NCBI RefSeq assembly: GCF_026013545.1
Contig: NZ_JAPDOG010000015.1
Location: 53,589 to 117,588, forward strand
Direction: 5' to 3'
Origin: Defluviimonas salinarum
GTDB taxonomy: Bacteria > Pseudomonadota > Alphaproteobacteria > Rhodobacterales > Rhodobacteraceae
Length of the DNA: 64,000 bases
The translations under genes were made by a program, and so were the position numbers. Position 1 is the first letter of the stretch. Every line of letters starts with the position of its first letter. The notes beneath the pieces are model-generated. The model ran no database searches. It was not told the origin of the DNA and saw only the letters and a program-made list of their open reading frames with translations. Below, piece after piece: positions 36,865-46,363 of the stretch.

Positions 36865-37905
36865 TCACTCGATACTAAAAATCACGTTGTAGTCGGCGGT
36901 CCCTCCGCCGCGGTTGATCACTTCCACCACATGATCACCCGATTGGCAGAGCTGGCCGCGGTACTCCTGGCGTGCAGCAATCTGGTCGAGCAGAAACGAC
37001 TTGTCGGGATTGAAGATCTGGTACGACACATCCGGACTGCCGGTCGCGACGCGGACGGAGAGGAACTGGCCGCTCTGCGCACCGAGGACGTAGCGCCGCG
37101 ACTCGCCGGGGGCCAAGGCCCCGGTCAGTTCCGCCCCGCCTGCGCCAGCCGTGAACTGGACCCGCTCCGTCGAGGTTCCGCCCGCCTGACCCACGGGCGC
37201 GGCCGCCGATCCCGTGCCCTCGACCAGGAACTCCCCGGCCGCCCAGCCCTCGTAGCCGGGATCCGCAAGCATCGCGACGCGGCACCACCGGCGCCCCTCC
37301 GCCATGCGGCAGCCGAGATTGCGCAGGTCGGTACCGTTCTCGACCCGCGTGACGACGCCCGCCCCGGAAGACGGCCCCGCACGCAGGTTGAGCCCGCCAC
37401 CCGACGTGCGCACCGCGTAGAAATCGGGACCGCCCTGCAGGCTATCCGCATAGTCGCCCTCGACCACCGCGCCGGTCGTTCCGCTGATGCCGATGTCCAG
37501 CGTGTAGCTTGACCGCTCGCCGCGCCGCGCCGCCGAGCGCATCATGTAGACCGAGATCGTGTATTCCCCCGAGGACGGAAGCGTGGCGTCGAACCGGTTG
37601 AGGTCTGGGACATTCGCGCCGGTCATGCTGCTGTTGGCGAGCGCCGCATCGCCCAGACCGTTGCCCGGCGCATAGACGTTGAAATAGGTGGCGAGGTTGG
37701 AGGGCGAGAGCGTCACGGTCATACGCTGTCCCGCCTCGGCCCCGACCATATAGGAAACCGACTCGTATCCTTCGATCTCGCCCCGGATCGACGCGCTCGA
37801 CGCGCCCGCTGCGAACCTCACCTGTTCGGTCCGGATGCCCTCGGCCGTCGCTTGCGACGGCACCGCCAGCAGACACAGGACCACCACCGAAAAAAAGCGT
37901 ATCAT
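36865..37905 (-). CDS. Secreted SH3b protein with flanking PPC-like repeats
   Basis: 346 residues with a signal peptide (IRFFSVVVLCLLAVPSQATA, cleavage near AEG). Two related beta-rich blocks begin IRTEQVRFAAGASSASIRG and TERVQFTAGAGGAELTG and both run through a Y-V-L/G-A-Q/E-x-G-Q core, as in PPC-type domains. Between them is an SH3b domain (FYAVRTSGGGLNLRAGPSSGAGVVTRVENGTDL, ending WAAGEFLV) with a CRMAEGRRWCRV pair that could form a disulfide. The fold suggests an envelope or extracellular binding protein, perhaps of peptidoglycan. ATG at 37905 is chosen over the TTG before it. Confidence 0.75.
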   Translation of the reverse strand: MIRFFSVVVLCLLAVPSQATAEGIRTEQVRFAAGASSASIRGEIEGYESVSYMVGAEAGQRMTVTLSPSNLATYFNVYAPGNGLGDAALANSSMTGANVPDLNRFDATLPSSGEYTISVYMMRSAARRGERSSYTLDIGISGTTGAVVEGDYADSLQGGPDFYAVRTSGGGLNLRAGPSSGAGVVTRVENGTDLRNLGCRMAEGRRWCRVAMLADPGYEGWAAGEFLVEGTGSAAAPVGQAGGTSTERVQFTAGAGGAELTGALAPGESRRYVLGAQSGQFLSVRVATGSPDVSYQIFNPDKSFLLDQIAARQEYRGQLCQSGDHVVEVINRGGGTADYNVIFSIE

Positions 37906-38001
37906 CAAAACGCTGCCCCCCCCGGATCAAAGAAATCTTAATGACGCGCGTTCGGCGGCGACCCTGACGCAAGCGGCTGCCACCAGCCAAACCCGCGGCC
38001 G

Positions 38002-38427
38002 TCACCGGGCCTCAACGGGCCAGTGCGTCTCTAGATCGTCAAGTCCCGCCCGGATCAACCGAGCCAGCACCGCCTCGTCGATATCGGAGAGCCTTTTAAC
38101 ATAGAGGCAAGACTTGCCGAGGCGATGCCTGCCGAGATCCGCGAGGATGTGGCTGTAATCCGTGTAGCCGGGCATGATGTAGATCGTCAGCGCAGCCTTT
38201 CGCGGCGAAAATCCGGTGGCTAGGAAATCGCCCTCGCGCCCGCTCGCGTAGCGGTAATGATAGCGCCCGTAGCCGATGATCGACGGCCCCCACATCACCG
38301 GCTCGAACCCGGTGACCTCGCGAAAGAGCGCATCGAGCCGCAGCGCCTCATCCCGCCGGGACGGCGGTTCGACCCCAGCCATAAAGTCCTGCACGGAAAA
38401 GTCGGTCGGGACGGTCTTGTTGGCCAT
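38002..38427 (-). CDS. DUF1801 family protein
   Basis: 141 residues. N-terminal VQDFMAGVEPPSRRDEALRLDALFREVTG, GYGRYHYRYASGREGDF and FSPRKAALTIYIMPG match the DUF1801/YdhG-like fold of small proteins with no firmly known activity. Soluble, no signal peptide. Followed on the same strand by the SH3b gene 96 bases later, which may be in a separate transcript. Confidence 0.85.
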   Translation of the reverse strand: MANKTVPTDFSVQDFMAGVEPPSRRDEALRLDALFREVTGFEPVMWGPSIIGYGRYHYRYASGREGDFLATGFSPRKAALTIYIMPGYTDYSHILADLGRHRLGKSCLYVKRLSDIDEAVLARLIRAGLDDLETHWPVEAR

Positions 38428-38463
38428 GGCCAAGTCTCTGCCCGTCCCGCCACTTTTGTCCAG

Positions 38464-39417
38464 TCAGAACGACACCTCCGCCAGCGTCGCCCGGTGATCC
38501 GAGGGCCAGGGGTCGACCGCCAGTTCGGTGCGCGGCCCCGTCTCGCCGACGATCCAGGCGCCGGTGACCGTCAACCCTTCGGCCCTGGCGAAGGCAAAGT
38601 CGATGCGGTCGTGATGGTCCTCGGGGTCCGCCTCATCGCCTTGTGGGGTCCAGGTATAGGCAGGCTTGGCGACCGGGTCGGGCCAGACCGCGCGGTAGGT
38701 GTCGACGAACCCGGCCTCCGACAGGAGGTGCGTCGTCGGCCATTCCACCTTCACCGGCTGCTGACCGGCAGCGACGGCGGCATCGGTCCAGTCGTATTCC
38801 GAGGGCTCGTTGAAATCGCCGAAGACGAAGACCGCCGCCGCACCGTCCGCCGCCGTCATGTCTTCGAAGAGCAGGTCCATCGCGGGCCCGCGCGTCTTCG
38901 TCGCCCAGTCCTGCGCCTCGGCCTCGGTCTTGATGAAGGGGGCGGGCCCGTATTCGATGCTCAGAAGCTGGTAGGGCTGATAGGGCTCGTCGTCGTGGTG
39001 GATGTTGAAGGCCCAGACCGTCACCCCGTTCACGTCGATCGGCACCCCAAGATCATGCGCGGTCGGCGTCCCGATCGGATAGCGCGACAGGATCGCGTTC
39101 GCCCAGAGGGCGACGTTTTCCTGGCTCTGGTCGTAGTAATAATAGCCCAGCGCCTCGGCGATCTCTTTCGCCACGCTCTCGCCAACCGCGGCGCAAGCCT
39201 CGGCGGTGCAGTCCTCCGGCTCCAGCCGGGTTTCCTGCATCCCGATGATGTCGGGATTGGCCGCCTTCAGCACGGCAACGGTTTCCTCGACGCCCTTGCC
39301 CTCGTTCGCACCGCCGCCCCAGATATTGTAGCTCATGATGCGAAGCGTCGTTTCGGCATGTGCCGAACCCGCCCCCAGCAGCGCTGCGACAAGCCCAGTT
39401 ACCAAATGCGTCTTCAT
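38464..39417 (-). CDS. Secreted endonuclease/exonuclease/phosphatase-family hydrolase
   Basis: 317 residues with a signal peptide (MKTHLVTGLVAALLGAGSAHA, cut before ETT). EEP fold: LRIMSYNIWGGG (first metal-site Asn), IIGMQETRLE (Glu), FVFGDFNEPSEYDWTDA (catalytic Asp and Asn), and DHHDRIDFAFARAEG followed by the C-terminal SDHRAT His-Asp pair. Acts in the periplasm or outside, on a phosphodiester or phosphomonoester that cannot be named. A BetI/TetR-like palindrome lies about 65 bases upstream of its start, hinting at choline or similar control. Confidence 0.88.
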   Translation of the reverse strand: MKTHLVTGLVAALLGAGSAHAETTLRIMSYNIWGGGANEGKGVEETVAVLKAANPDIIGMQETRLEPEDCTAEACAAVGESVAKEIAEALGYYYYDQSQENVALWANAILSRYPIGTPTAHDLGVPIDVNGVTVWAFNIHHDDEPYQPYQLLSIEYGPAPFIKTEAEAQDWATKTRGPAMDLLFEDMTAADGAAAVFVFGDFNEPSEYDWTDAAVAAGQQPVKVEWPTTHLLSEAGFVDTYRAVWPDPVAKPAYTWTPQGDEADPEDHHDRIDFAFARAEGLTVTGAWIVGETGPRTELAVDPWPSDHRATLAEVSF

Positions 39418-39481
39418 GAACGTCTCCCTGTTATGGACGCCCGATGGTCAATTACGTCGAAGATTCGCGCAAGAATTTTTT

Positions 39482-39499
39482 TGACTGATCATTCAATCA
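39482..39499. promoter_or_regulatory. BetI/TetR-like operator
   Basis: TGACTGATCATTCAATCA matches the choline-repressor (BetI) type palindrome TGATTGAACGTTCAATCA at 15 of 18 positions (reference form from memory). It lies about 65 bases upstream of the secreted hydrolase gene on the minus strand and just beyond the nadE stop. No TetR regulator gene is next to it. Confidence 0.4.
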
Positions 39500-39508
39500 G
39501 CAAAAATG

Positions 39509-41167
39509 CTACGTGTCATCCCGCCAGCGATTCACGATCGGGTAGCGCCGGTCCAGCCAGAACGCCTTCCGCGTCAGCCGCACCCCCGGTGCCGACTGGA
39601 ACCGTTTGTATTCGCTCGTGAAGACCAGCTGTTCGACGCGCTTCACCGTGTCGCGGTCGAAGCCCGCGGCCACCACTTCGGCCACCGACTGGTCGCGGTC
39701 CACGAGCCGTTCGAGGATCGCGTCGAGCACCGGATAGGGCGGCAGGCTGTCCTCGTCCTTCTGGTCGGGCCGGAGCTCCGCCGAGGGCGCCTTGGCGATC
39801 ACCCGGTCGGCGATCACCTCGCCCTCCGGCCCCTTCATCCAAGGCCGGTGGTTGGCATTGCGCCAGCGGCAGGTCTCGTAGACGCGGGTCTTGTAGAGAT
39901 CCTTCAGCGGGTTGTAGCCGCCCGCCATGTCGCCATAGATCGTGGCATAGCCCACCGCGACCTCGGACTTGTTGCCGGTCGTGAGCAGCATCTCGCCGAA
40001 CTTGTTCGAAAGCGCCATCAAGAGAAGCCCGCGGAGCCGCGACTGGATGTTCTCTTCGGCGACGCCGGGTTCGGTCCCCTCGAAGAGCGGCGCGAGCGTC
40101 TCCGTCACCGCCGCCCGCGGCCCCGCGATCGGCACCGTGTCGAGCCGGCAGCCGAGCGCCTTCGCGACGCTCGCCGCATCCTCCAGCGAATGCGCCGACG
40201 TGTATTCGGAAGGCAGCATCACGCAGCGCAGGTTCTCGGGCCCCACCGCGTCCGTCGCGACTGCTGCCACGAGCGCGGAATCGATGCCGCCCGAAAGCCC
40301 GAGCAAGACCTTTCCGAAGCCCGATTTCGCGAGGTAGTCGCGCAAGGATTCCACCATCGCGCGATAGTCCAACTCCCATTCGTCCGGCATCGGGTCAAGC
40401 TCGGTCCGCGCCGCCTGCCAGCCCCTGTCGGTGCGGCCGAACTCGACGTGACGGATGCATTCGTCGAAAACCGGCATCTGCATCGCGAGCTCGGCACCGG
40501 CGTTGAGCACGAACGAGCCGCCGTCGAACACCTGATCGTCCTGGCCGCCGACCATGTTGAGATAGACGAGCGGCAGCCCGGTCTCGATCACGCGCGACAC
40601 CATCACCGCCACGCGGGTATCGTACTTGTTGCGGTAATAGGGCGAGCCGTTCGGCACGAGCAGGATCTCCGCCCCGGTCTCGGCGAGCGTCTCGGTCACG
40701 TCGTCGAACCAGGCATCCTCGCAGACCGGCGTGCCGATCCGGACCGGGCCGATCGCGTAGGGTCCGCTCACCGGCGCAGAGGAGAACAATCGCTCCTCGT
40801 CGAAGACCGCCTCGTTTGGCAGGTGATGCTTCAGCACACGCGCCACGACCTTGCCGCCCCTGAGCACCCAGTAGGCGTTGTAGAGCTTGCCACCCTCCCG
40901 CCACGGCCCGCCGATGCCGAGCGCAGGGCCATCGGCGCAGTCGCGCGCAAGCGCCTCGATCGCGGCCATCGCTGCATCGGTGAAGGCGGGCTTCAGCACC
41001 AGGTCCTGGGTCTGGTAACCGGTGATGAACATCTCGGTCAGCGCGACCATGTCGGCGCCAGCGGCCCGGCCGGCCTCCCAAGCGGCGCGCGCCTTCGCGG
41101 CGTTGGCGGCCAGCGCACCCACGGTCGGGTTGAGCTGGGCGAGGGTCAGGCGGAACGTATCGGCCAT
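39509..41167 (-). CDS. nadE: Glutamine-dependent NAD+ synthetase
   Basis: 552 residues with two domains. The N-terminal nitrilase-type glutaminase (residues about 1-250) has the catalytic Glu in LTEMFITGYQ, Lys in RVLKHHLPN and Cys in VCEDAWFDD. The C-terminal synthetase has the ATP loop LGLSGGIDSALVA and TGNKSEVAVGYATIYGDMAGG. Converts deamido-NAD to NAD in the cytoplasm, ammonia being channelled from glutamine. Complete and typical in length. Confidence 0.97.
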   Translation of the reverse strand: MADTFRLTLAQLNPTVGALAANAAKARAAWEAGRAAGADMVALTEMFITGYQTQDLVLKPAFTDAAMAAIEALARDCADGPALGIGGPWREGGKLYNAYWVLRGGKVVARVLKHHLPNEAVFDEERLFSSAPVSGPYAIGPVRIGTPVCEDAWFDDVTETLAETGAEILLVPNGSPYYRNKYDTRVAVMVSRVIETGLPLVYLNMVGGQDDQVFDGGSFVLNAGAELAMQMPVFDECIRHVEFGRTDRGWQAARTELDPMPDEWELDYRAMVESLRDYLAKSGFGKVLLGLSGGIDSALVAAVATDAVGPENLRCVMLPSEYTSAHSLEDAASVAKALGCRLDTVPIAGPRAAVTETLAPLFEGTEPGVAEENIQSRLRGLLLMALSNKFGEMLLTTGNKSEVAVGYATIYGDMAGGYNPLKDLYKTRVYETCRWRNANHRPWMKGPEGEVIADRVIAKAPSAELRPDQKDEDSLPPYPVLDAILERLVDRDQSVAEVVAAGFDRDTVKRVEQLVFTSEYKRFQSAPGVRLTRKAFWLDRRYPIVNRWRDDT

Positions 41168-41408
41168 GCGGGCTCCCGGGAAATTTTGGATCCCGTATTA
41201 CCAAACCTGCCGCCGAGGGGAAGCATTGATCCCGAAAGGCGGCAGAACGCACCGGGCGTCGCCGGACGACTTGTCACCGGGGCATGCCGGAATTAGGGTC
41301 GGCGCGGGGCAGCAACGGCGCTCCGGTCCGGAGCAGCCGCGCCTCGTGCGGTGACATGCAGTCCGGTCCGGGTGGCGCGGCGGCAGCGATCGAAAGGCGG
41401 AGCGGGAA

Positions 41409-42959
41409 ATGATGCGCATCGACGGTGCAGGACTTCGGTCGGTTATGCTGGCGGTCATGGTCACCGCGGCGGGGGCCGCGGCCGGCCAGGAAATCGTGAC
41501 CAAGGAATACGAGGACGGCGGCATCTACGAAGGCACGTTCAAGGACGGCAAGCAGCACGGCAAGGGAACCTACCGTCTGCCAAACGGCTACGAGTATTCC
41601 GGCGACTGGGTCGAGGGCGAGATCCTCGGCACGGGCACCGCGCGCTACCCGAACGGTTCGGTCTACGAGGGCGACTTCGTCAAGGGCAAGCCGCACGGCA
41701 AGGGCAAAATCACCTTCGGCGACGGCGGCACCTACGAGGGCGACTGGGTCGAGGGCGAGATCCAGGGCGAGGGCAGCGCGCATTATGCCAACGGCGTCAC
41801 CTACACCGGCAGCTTCGAGAAGGCGCTGCATCACGGCAAGGGCCGGATGGAGAGCCCCGGCGGCTATGTCTACGAAGGCGACTGGGTGAAGGGCGTCAAG
41901 GAGGGCAAGGGCACCATCACCTATCCCGACGGCGCGATCTACGAAGGCGACATGCTGCGCGGCCAGCGCGCCGGCCAGGGCAAGCTCACGCTCGCCGACG
42001 GGCTCGTCTACGAAGGCGCCTGGGCGGAGGGCCAGATGAGCGGCAAGGGCAAGCTCACCCAGCCGAACGGAGACATCTACGAAGGCGAACTCGCGGGCGG
42101 CAAGCGGCAGGGCCAGGGCAAGGTCACCTATGCCAACGGCGACGTCTACGAGGGCGGCTTCGTCGCCGACCAGCGCCAGGGCAAGGGCACGTTCACCGGC
42201 ACCGACGGCTACGTTTACGAAGGCGACTGGGTCGAGGGCCGGATCGAGGGCAAGGGCCGCGTCGCCTATCCCGACGGCTCGGTCTACGAGGGCGACTTCG
42301 CCGGCGACCTCGCCCACGGCACCGGCAAGATTACCTATGCCGATGGCGCCTCCTACGAGGGCCAGTGGAAGGACGGCGTGATCGAGGGCGACGGGATCGC
42401 GCGCTACACCAACGGCCTCGTCTACGAAGGCGCGTTCAAGGCCGGGAAGAATCACGGCCAGGGAAAGATGACCTATCCCGACGGCTATTCGTATGTCGGC
42501 AGCTGGCAGAACGGCGCGCGCGAGGGCGAGGGCGTGGCGACCTATGCCGACGGCACGGTCTATACCGGCACCTTCAAGAAGGGCCAGCGCGACGGCAAGG
42601 GCGAGATCGTGATGCCCGACGGCTTCCGCTACGCCGGCGGCTGGAGGGCCGGCGAGATCGACGGCGAGGGCACCGCGACCTATCCCAATGGCGACGTCTA
42701 CGAGGGCAGCTTCAAGGCCGGCAAGCGCCAGGGCCAGGGCATCATGCGCTACGCCACCGGCGAGACCGCCTCGGGCAACTGGAGCGACGACAGGCTGAGC
42801 GAACCGGACGCGACCTCCACCGCGCCCGAGCCGCAGCCCGATGCGGCGCCCGCGACCGACCCGGCCGCGGGCGACGAGGCCGCGACGGAACCGGCACCGG
42901 CCGATCCCGCTACCGAGCCGGCCAATGGCGCCCCGGCCGGGGAAGCGCCCGCAAACTAG
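41409..42959 (+). CDS. Secreted MORN-repeat protein
   Basis: 516 residues. A signal peptide (SVMLAVMVTAAGAAAG, cut near AGQE) is followed by 18 near-perfect MORN repeats of exactly 23 residues (residues about 40-453, each of the form YEGxWxxGxxxGxGxxxYxDGxx), then a low-complexity Pro/Ala/Glu/Thr tail. Such proteins form extended beta-hairpin rods. Function in bacteria is unclear; the secreted, repetitive and acidic design suggests an envelope spacer or binding scaffold. Two tandem ATG codons start the gene. Confidence 0.85.
   Translation: MMRIDGAGLRSVMLAVMVTAAGAAAGQEIVTKEYEDGGIYEGTFKDGKQHGKGTYRLPNGYEYSGDWVEGEILGTGTARYPNGSVYEGDFVKGKPHGKGKITFGDGGTYEGDWVEGEIQGEGSAHYANGVTYTGSFEKALHHGKGRMESPGGYVYEGDWVKGVKEGKGTITYPDGAIYEGDMLRGQRAGQGKLTLADGLVYEGAWAEGQMSGKGKLTQPNGDIYEGELAGGKRQGQGKVTYANGDVYEGGFVADQRQGKGTFTGTDGYVYEGDWVEGRIEGKGRVAYPDGSVYEGDFAGDLAHGTGKITYADGASYEGQWKDGVIEGDGIARYTNGLVYEGAFKAGKNHGQGKMTYPDGYSYVGSWQNGAREGEGVATYADGTVYTGTFKKGQRDGKGEIVMPDGFRYAGGWRAGEIDGEGTATYPNGDVYEGSFKAGKRQGQGIMRYATGETASGNWSDDRLSEPDATSTAPEPQPDAAPATDPAAGDEAATEPAPADPATEPANGAPAGEAPAN
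41526..42767 (+). repeat. 18 tandem 69-bp units encoding MORN repeats
   Basis: The coding DNA repeats every 69 bases without a single length change, from the Tyr codon at 41526 to 42767. Copies share tacgaaggc-type starts and ggcaagggc-type centres but differ enough that no two are identical over their whole length, so the array is old rather than freshly expanded. Confidence 0.85.
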
Positions 42960-43013
42960 GACAGGCAGGGCCGGGCGGGATGATTTTTCGCTTTTCCTTT
43001 CGCCCGCCGTGCG

Positions 43014-43027
43014 TATAGTCGCGCCCC
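43014..43027 (+). promoter_or_regulatory. leuA leader promoter, -10 element
   Basis: TATAGT at 43014-43019 lies nine bases before the leader ATG, so the transcript may begin almost at that ATG (leaderless), as described for the trp leader of Sinorhizobium. A weak -35-like TTTTCC lies about 16 bases upstream at 42992-42997. No ribosome site precedes the leader. Confidence 0.45.
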
Positions 43028-43114
43028 ATGACACGGAGCCAGCATATCCACGCCGCATCGGGTGCCCTGCGCGCCCTGCCGCTCCGTGCCCTTCTCCTCC
43101 TTAGCTGCCTCTGA
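43028..43114 (+). CDS. leuL: Leucine-rich leader peptide of leuA
   Basis: 28 codons with eight leucines, ending LRALPLRALLLLSCL and stop; six of the last twelve codons are Leu. It is positioned 75 bases before leuA and its stop codon lies inside a 10-bp inverted repeat. This is the hallmark of leucine-responsive transcription attenuation: ribosome stalling on Leu codons at low leucyl-tRNA would change RNA folding. Too short and too well placed to be a chance frame. Confidence 0.75.
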   Translation: MTRSQHIHAASGALRALPLRALLLLSCL

Positions 43115-43169
43115 GCGTGCCCTTGGGCGCGACCGCTCAGAGGTGACCAGCGCCAGGCAATGCTAAGGA
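43098..43169 (+). promoter_or_regulatory. Attenuator region between leader peptide and leuA
   Basis: An inverted repeat CCTCTGAGCG (43108-43117) / CGCTCAGAGG (43134-43143) includes the leader stop. A second pair, TCCTTAGC-TGCCT (43098-43110) with AGGCA-AT-GCTAAGGA (43155-43169), begins inside the Leu codons and shares three bases with the first. A stalled ribosome would cover the left arm and free the right arm next to the leuA ribosome-binding region. No T-run follows, so control may be by occlusion or by a less classical terminator. Confidence 0.55.
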
Positions 43170-43189
43170 ACGAAAGAGAGATCAGAACG

Positions 43190-44752
43190 ATGACCGACAA
43201 ATCCAAGCAAGACCGCGTGGTGATCTTCGACACGACGCTGCGCGACGGCGAACAGTCGCCCGGCGCGACGATGACCCACGACGAGAAGCTCGAGATCGCC
43301 GAGATGCTCGACGAGATGGGCGTCGACATCATCGAGGCGGGCTTTCCGATCGCCTCGGAGGGTGATTTCGCGGCGGTGAGCGACATCGCGAAACAGGCGA
43401 AGCAATCGGTGATCTGCGGCCTCGCGCGGGCGAACTTCAAGGATATCGACCGCTGCTGGGAAGCCGTAAAGCATGCGCGCCGCCCGCGCATCCACACCTT
43501 CATCGGCACCTCGCCCCTGCACCGCGCCATCCCCAATCTCGACATGGACCAGATGGCGGAGCGGATCCACGACACGGTGACGCATGCCCGCAACCTCTGC
43601 GACAACGTGCAGTGGTCGCCGATGGACGCGACCCGGACCGAGCATGACTACCTCTGCCGCGTGGTCGAGATCGCGATCAAGGCCGGCGCCACGACGATCA
43701 ACATCCCCGACACGGTGGGCTACACCGCGCCACGCGAATCCGCCGCGCTGATCCGGATGCTGATCGAGAAGGTTCCGGGCGCCGACGAGATCATCTTCGC
43801 CACCCATTGTCACAACGACCTCGGCATGGCGACGGCGAACGCGCTCGCCGCCGTCGAGGCGGGCGCGCGGCAGATCGAATGCACGATCAACGGGCTCGGC
43901 GAGCGCGCGGGCAACACCGCGCTGGAAGAGGTCGTGATGGCGCTCAAGGTCCGCAACGACATCATGCCCTACCGGACCGGCATCGACACCACGAAGATCA
44001 TGAACGTCTCGCGCCGCGTCGCCGCCGTCTCGGGCTTCCCGGTGCAGTTCAACAAGGCCATCGTCGGCAAGAACGCCTTCGCGCATGAAAGCGGCATCCA
44101 CCAGGACGGGATGCTGAAGAATGCCGAGACCTTCGAGATCATGCGCCCCGAGGATATCGGCCTCGCCGCCACCAACCTCGTGATGGGCAAGCATTCGGGG
44201 CGCGCGGCACTCCGCTCGAAGCTGAAGGACCTCGGCTACGATCTGGCCGACAACCAGCTCAACGACGTCTTCGTGCGGTTCAAGGCGCTCGCCGACCGCA
44301 AGAAGGAGGTCTATGACGACGACCTCGTGGCGCTGATGACCGACCAGGCGTCGGAGGCCGCGGGCGATCTCATGCAGGTCAAGTTCCTGCGCGTGATCTG
44401 CGGCACCGAGGCGCCGCAATCGGCCGACCTGATCCTGACCATCGACGGCAAGGACCACCAGGTGACCGCGCAGGGCGACGGGCCGGTGGACGCGGCCTTC
44501 AACGCGGTCAAGAAGCTCTTCCCGCACGACGCGCGGCTCGCGCTCTACCAGGTTCACGCGGTGACCGAGGGCACCGATGCGCAGGCCACCGTCTCGGTGC
44601 GGCTTGAGGAGGACGGCAAGATCGTCACCGGCCAGTCCTCGGACACCGACACGGTCGTCGCCTCGGCCCGCGCCTATGTCAGCGCGCTCAACAACCTCGT
44701 AGTGCGGCGCGCCAAGACCAAGCCCGAGGACGAGCTGAAGTCGGCCGGCTGA
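43190..44752 (+). CDS. leuA: 2-isopropylmalate synthase
   Basis: 520 residues. Condenses acetyl-CoA with 2-ketoisovalerate, the first step of leucine synthesis. N-terminal catalytic TIM barrel: IFDTTLRDGEQSPGATM holds the metal Asp and Arg, and ATHCHNDLGMATANA the two metal His. GLGERAGNTALEEVVMAL and AHESGIHQDGMLKN close the active site; the C-terminal 120 residues are the leucine-feedback regulatory domain. The ATG at 43190 is the usual start; an upstream start at 43160 would extend into the attenuator. Confidence 0.97.
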   Translation: MTDKSKQDRVVIFDTTLRDGEQSPGATMTHDEKLEIAEMLDEMGVDIIEAGFPIASEGDFAAVSDIAKQAKQSVICGLARANFKDIDRCWEAVKHARRPRIHTFIGTSPLHRAIPNLDMDQMAERIHDTVTHARNLCDNVQWSPMDATRTEHDYLCRVVEIAIKAGATTINIPDTVGYTAPRESAALIRMLIEKVPGADEIIFATHCHNDLGMATANALAAVEAGARQIECTINGLGERAGNTALEEVVMALKVRNDIMPYRTGIDTTKIMNVSRRVAAVSGFPVQFNKAIVGKNAFAHESGIHQDGMLKNAETFEIMRPEDIGLAATNLVMGKHSGRAALRSKLKDLGYDLADNQLNDVFVRFKALADRKKEVYDDDLVALMTDQASEAAGDLMQVKFLRVICGTEAPQSADLILTIDGKDHQVTAQGDGPVDAAFNAVKKLFPHDARLALYQVHAVTEGTDAQATVSVRLEEDGKIVTGQSSDTDTVVASARAYVSALNNLVVRRAKTKPEDELKSAG

Positions 44753-44759
44753 ACGACCC

Positions 44760-44787
44760 GCGGGGCCGCGCTACGGCGCGGCCCCGC
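44760..44787 (+). terminator. leuA terminator hairpin
   Basis: A perfect 12-bp stem (GCGGGGCCGCGC / GCGCGGCCCCGC) closed by a TACG tetraloop of the stable cUNCGg class, seven bases after the leuA stop. No T-run follows, but the stem is very stable. Confidence 0.65.
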
Positions 44788-46329
<1,542 letters not shown>

Positions 46330-46363
46330 GGCCCCGGCCTGGCGCCCCGACCGCGAGGCTCAA

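Noticed and set aside
41526..42767. Regular 69-bp repeats considered as a CRISPR array
   Set aside because: The repeats are in-frame, divergent from copy to copy, have no unique spacers and encode MORN units; no cas genes are near.
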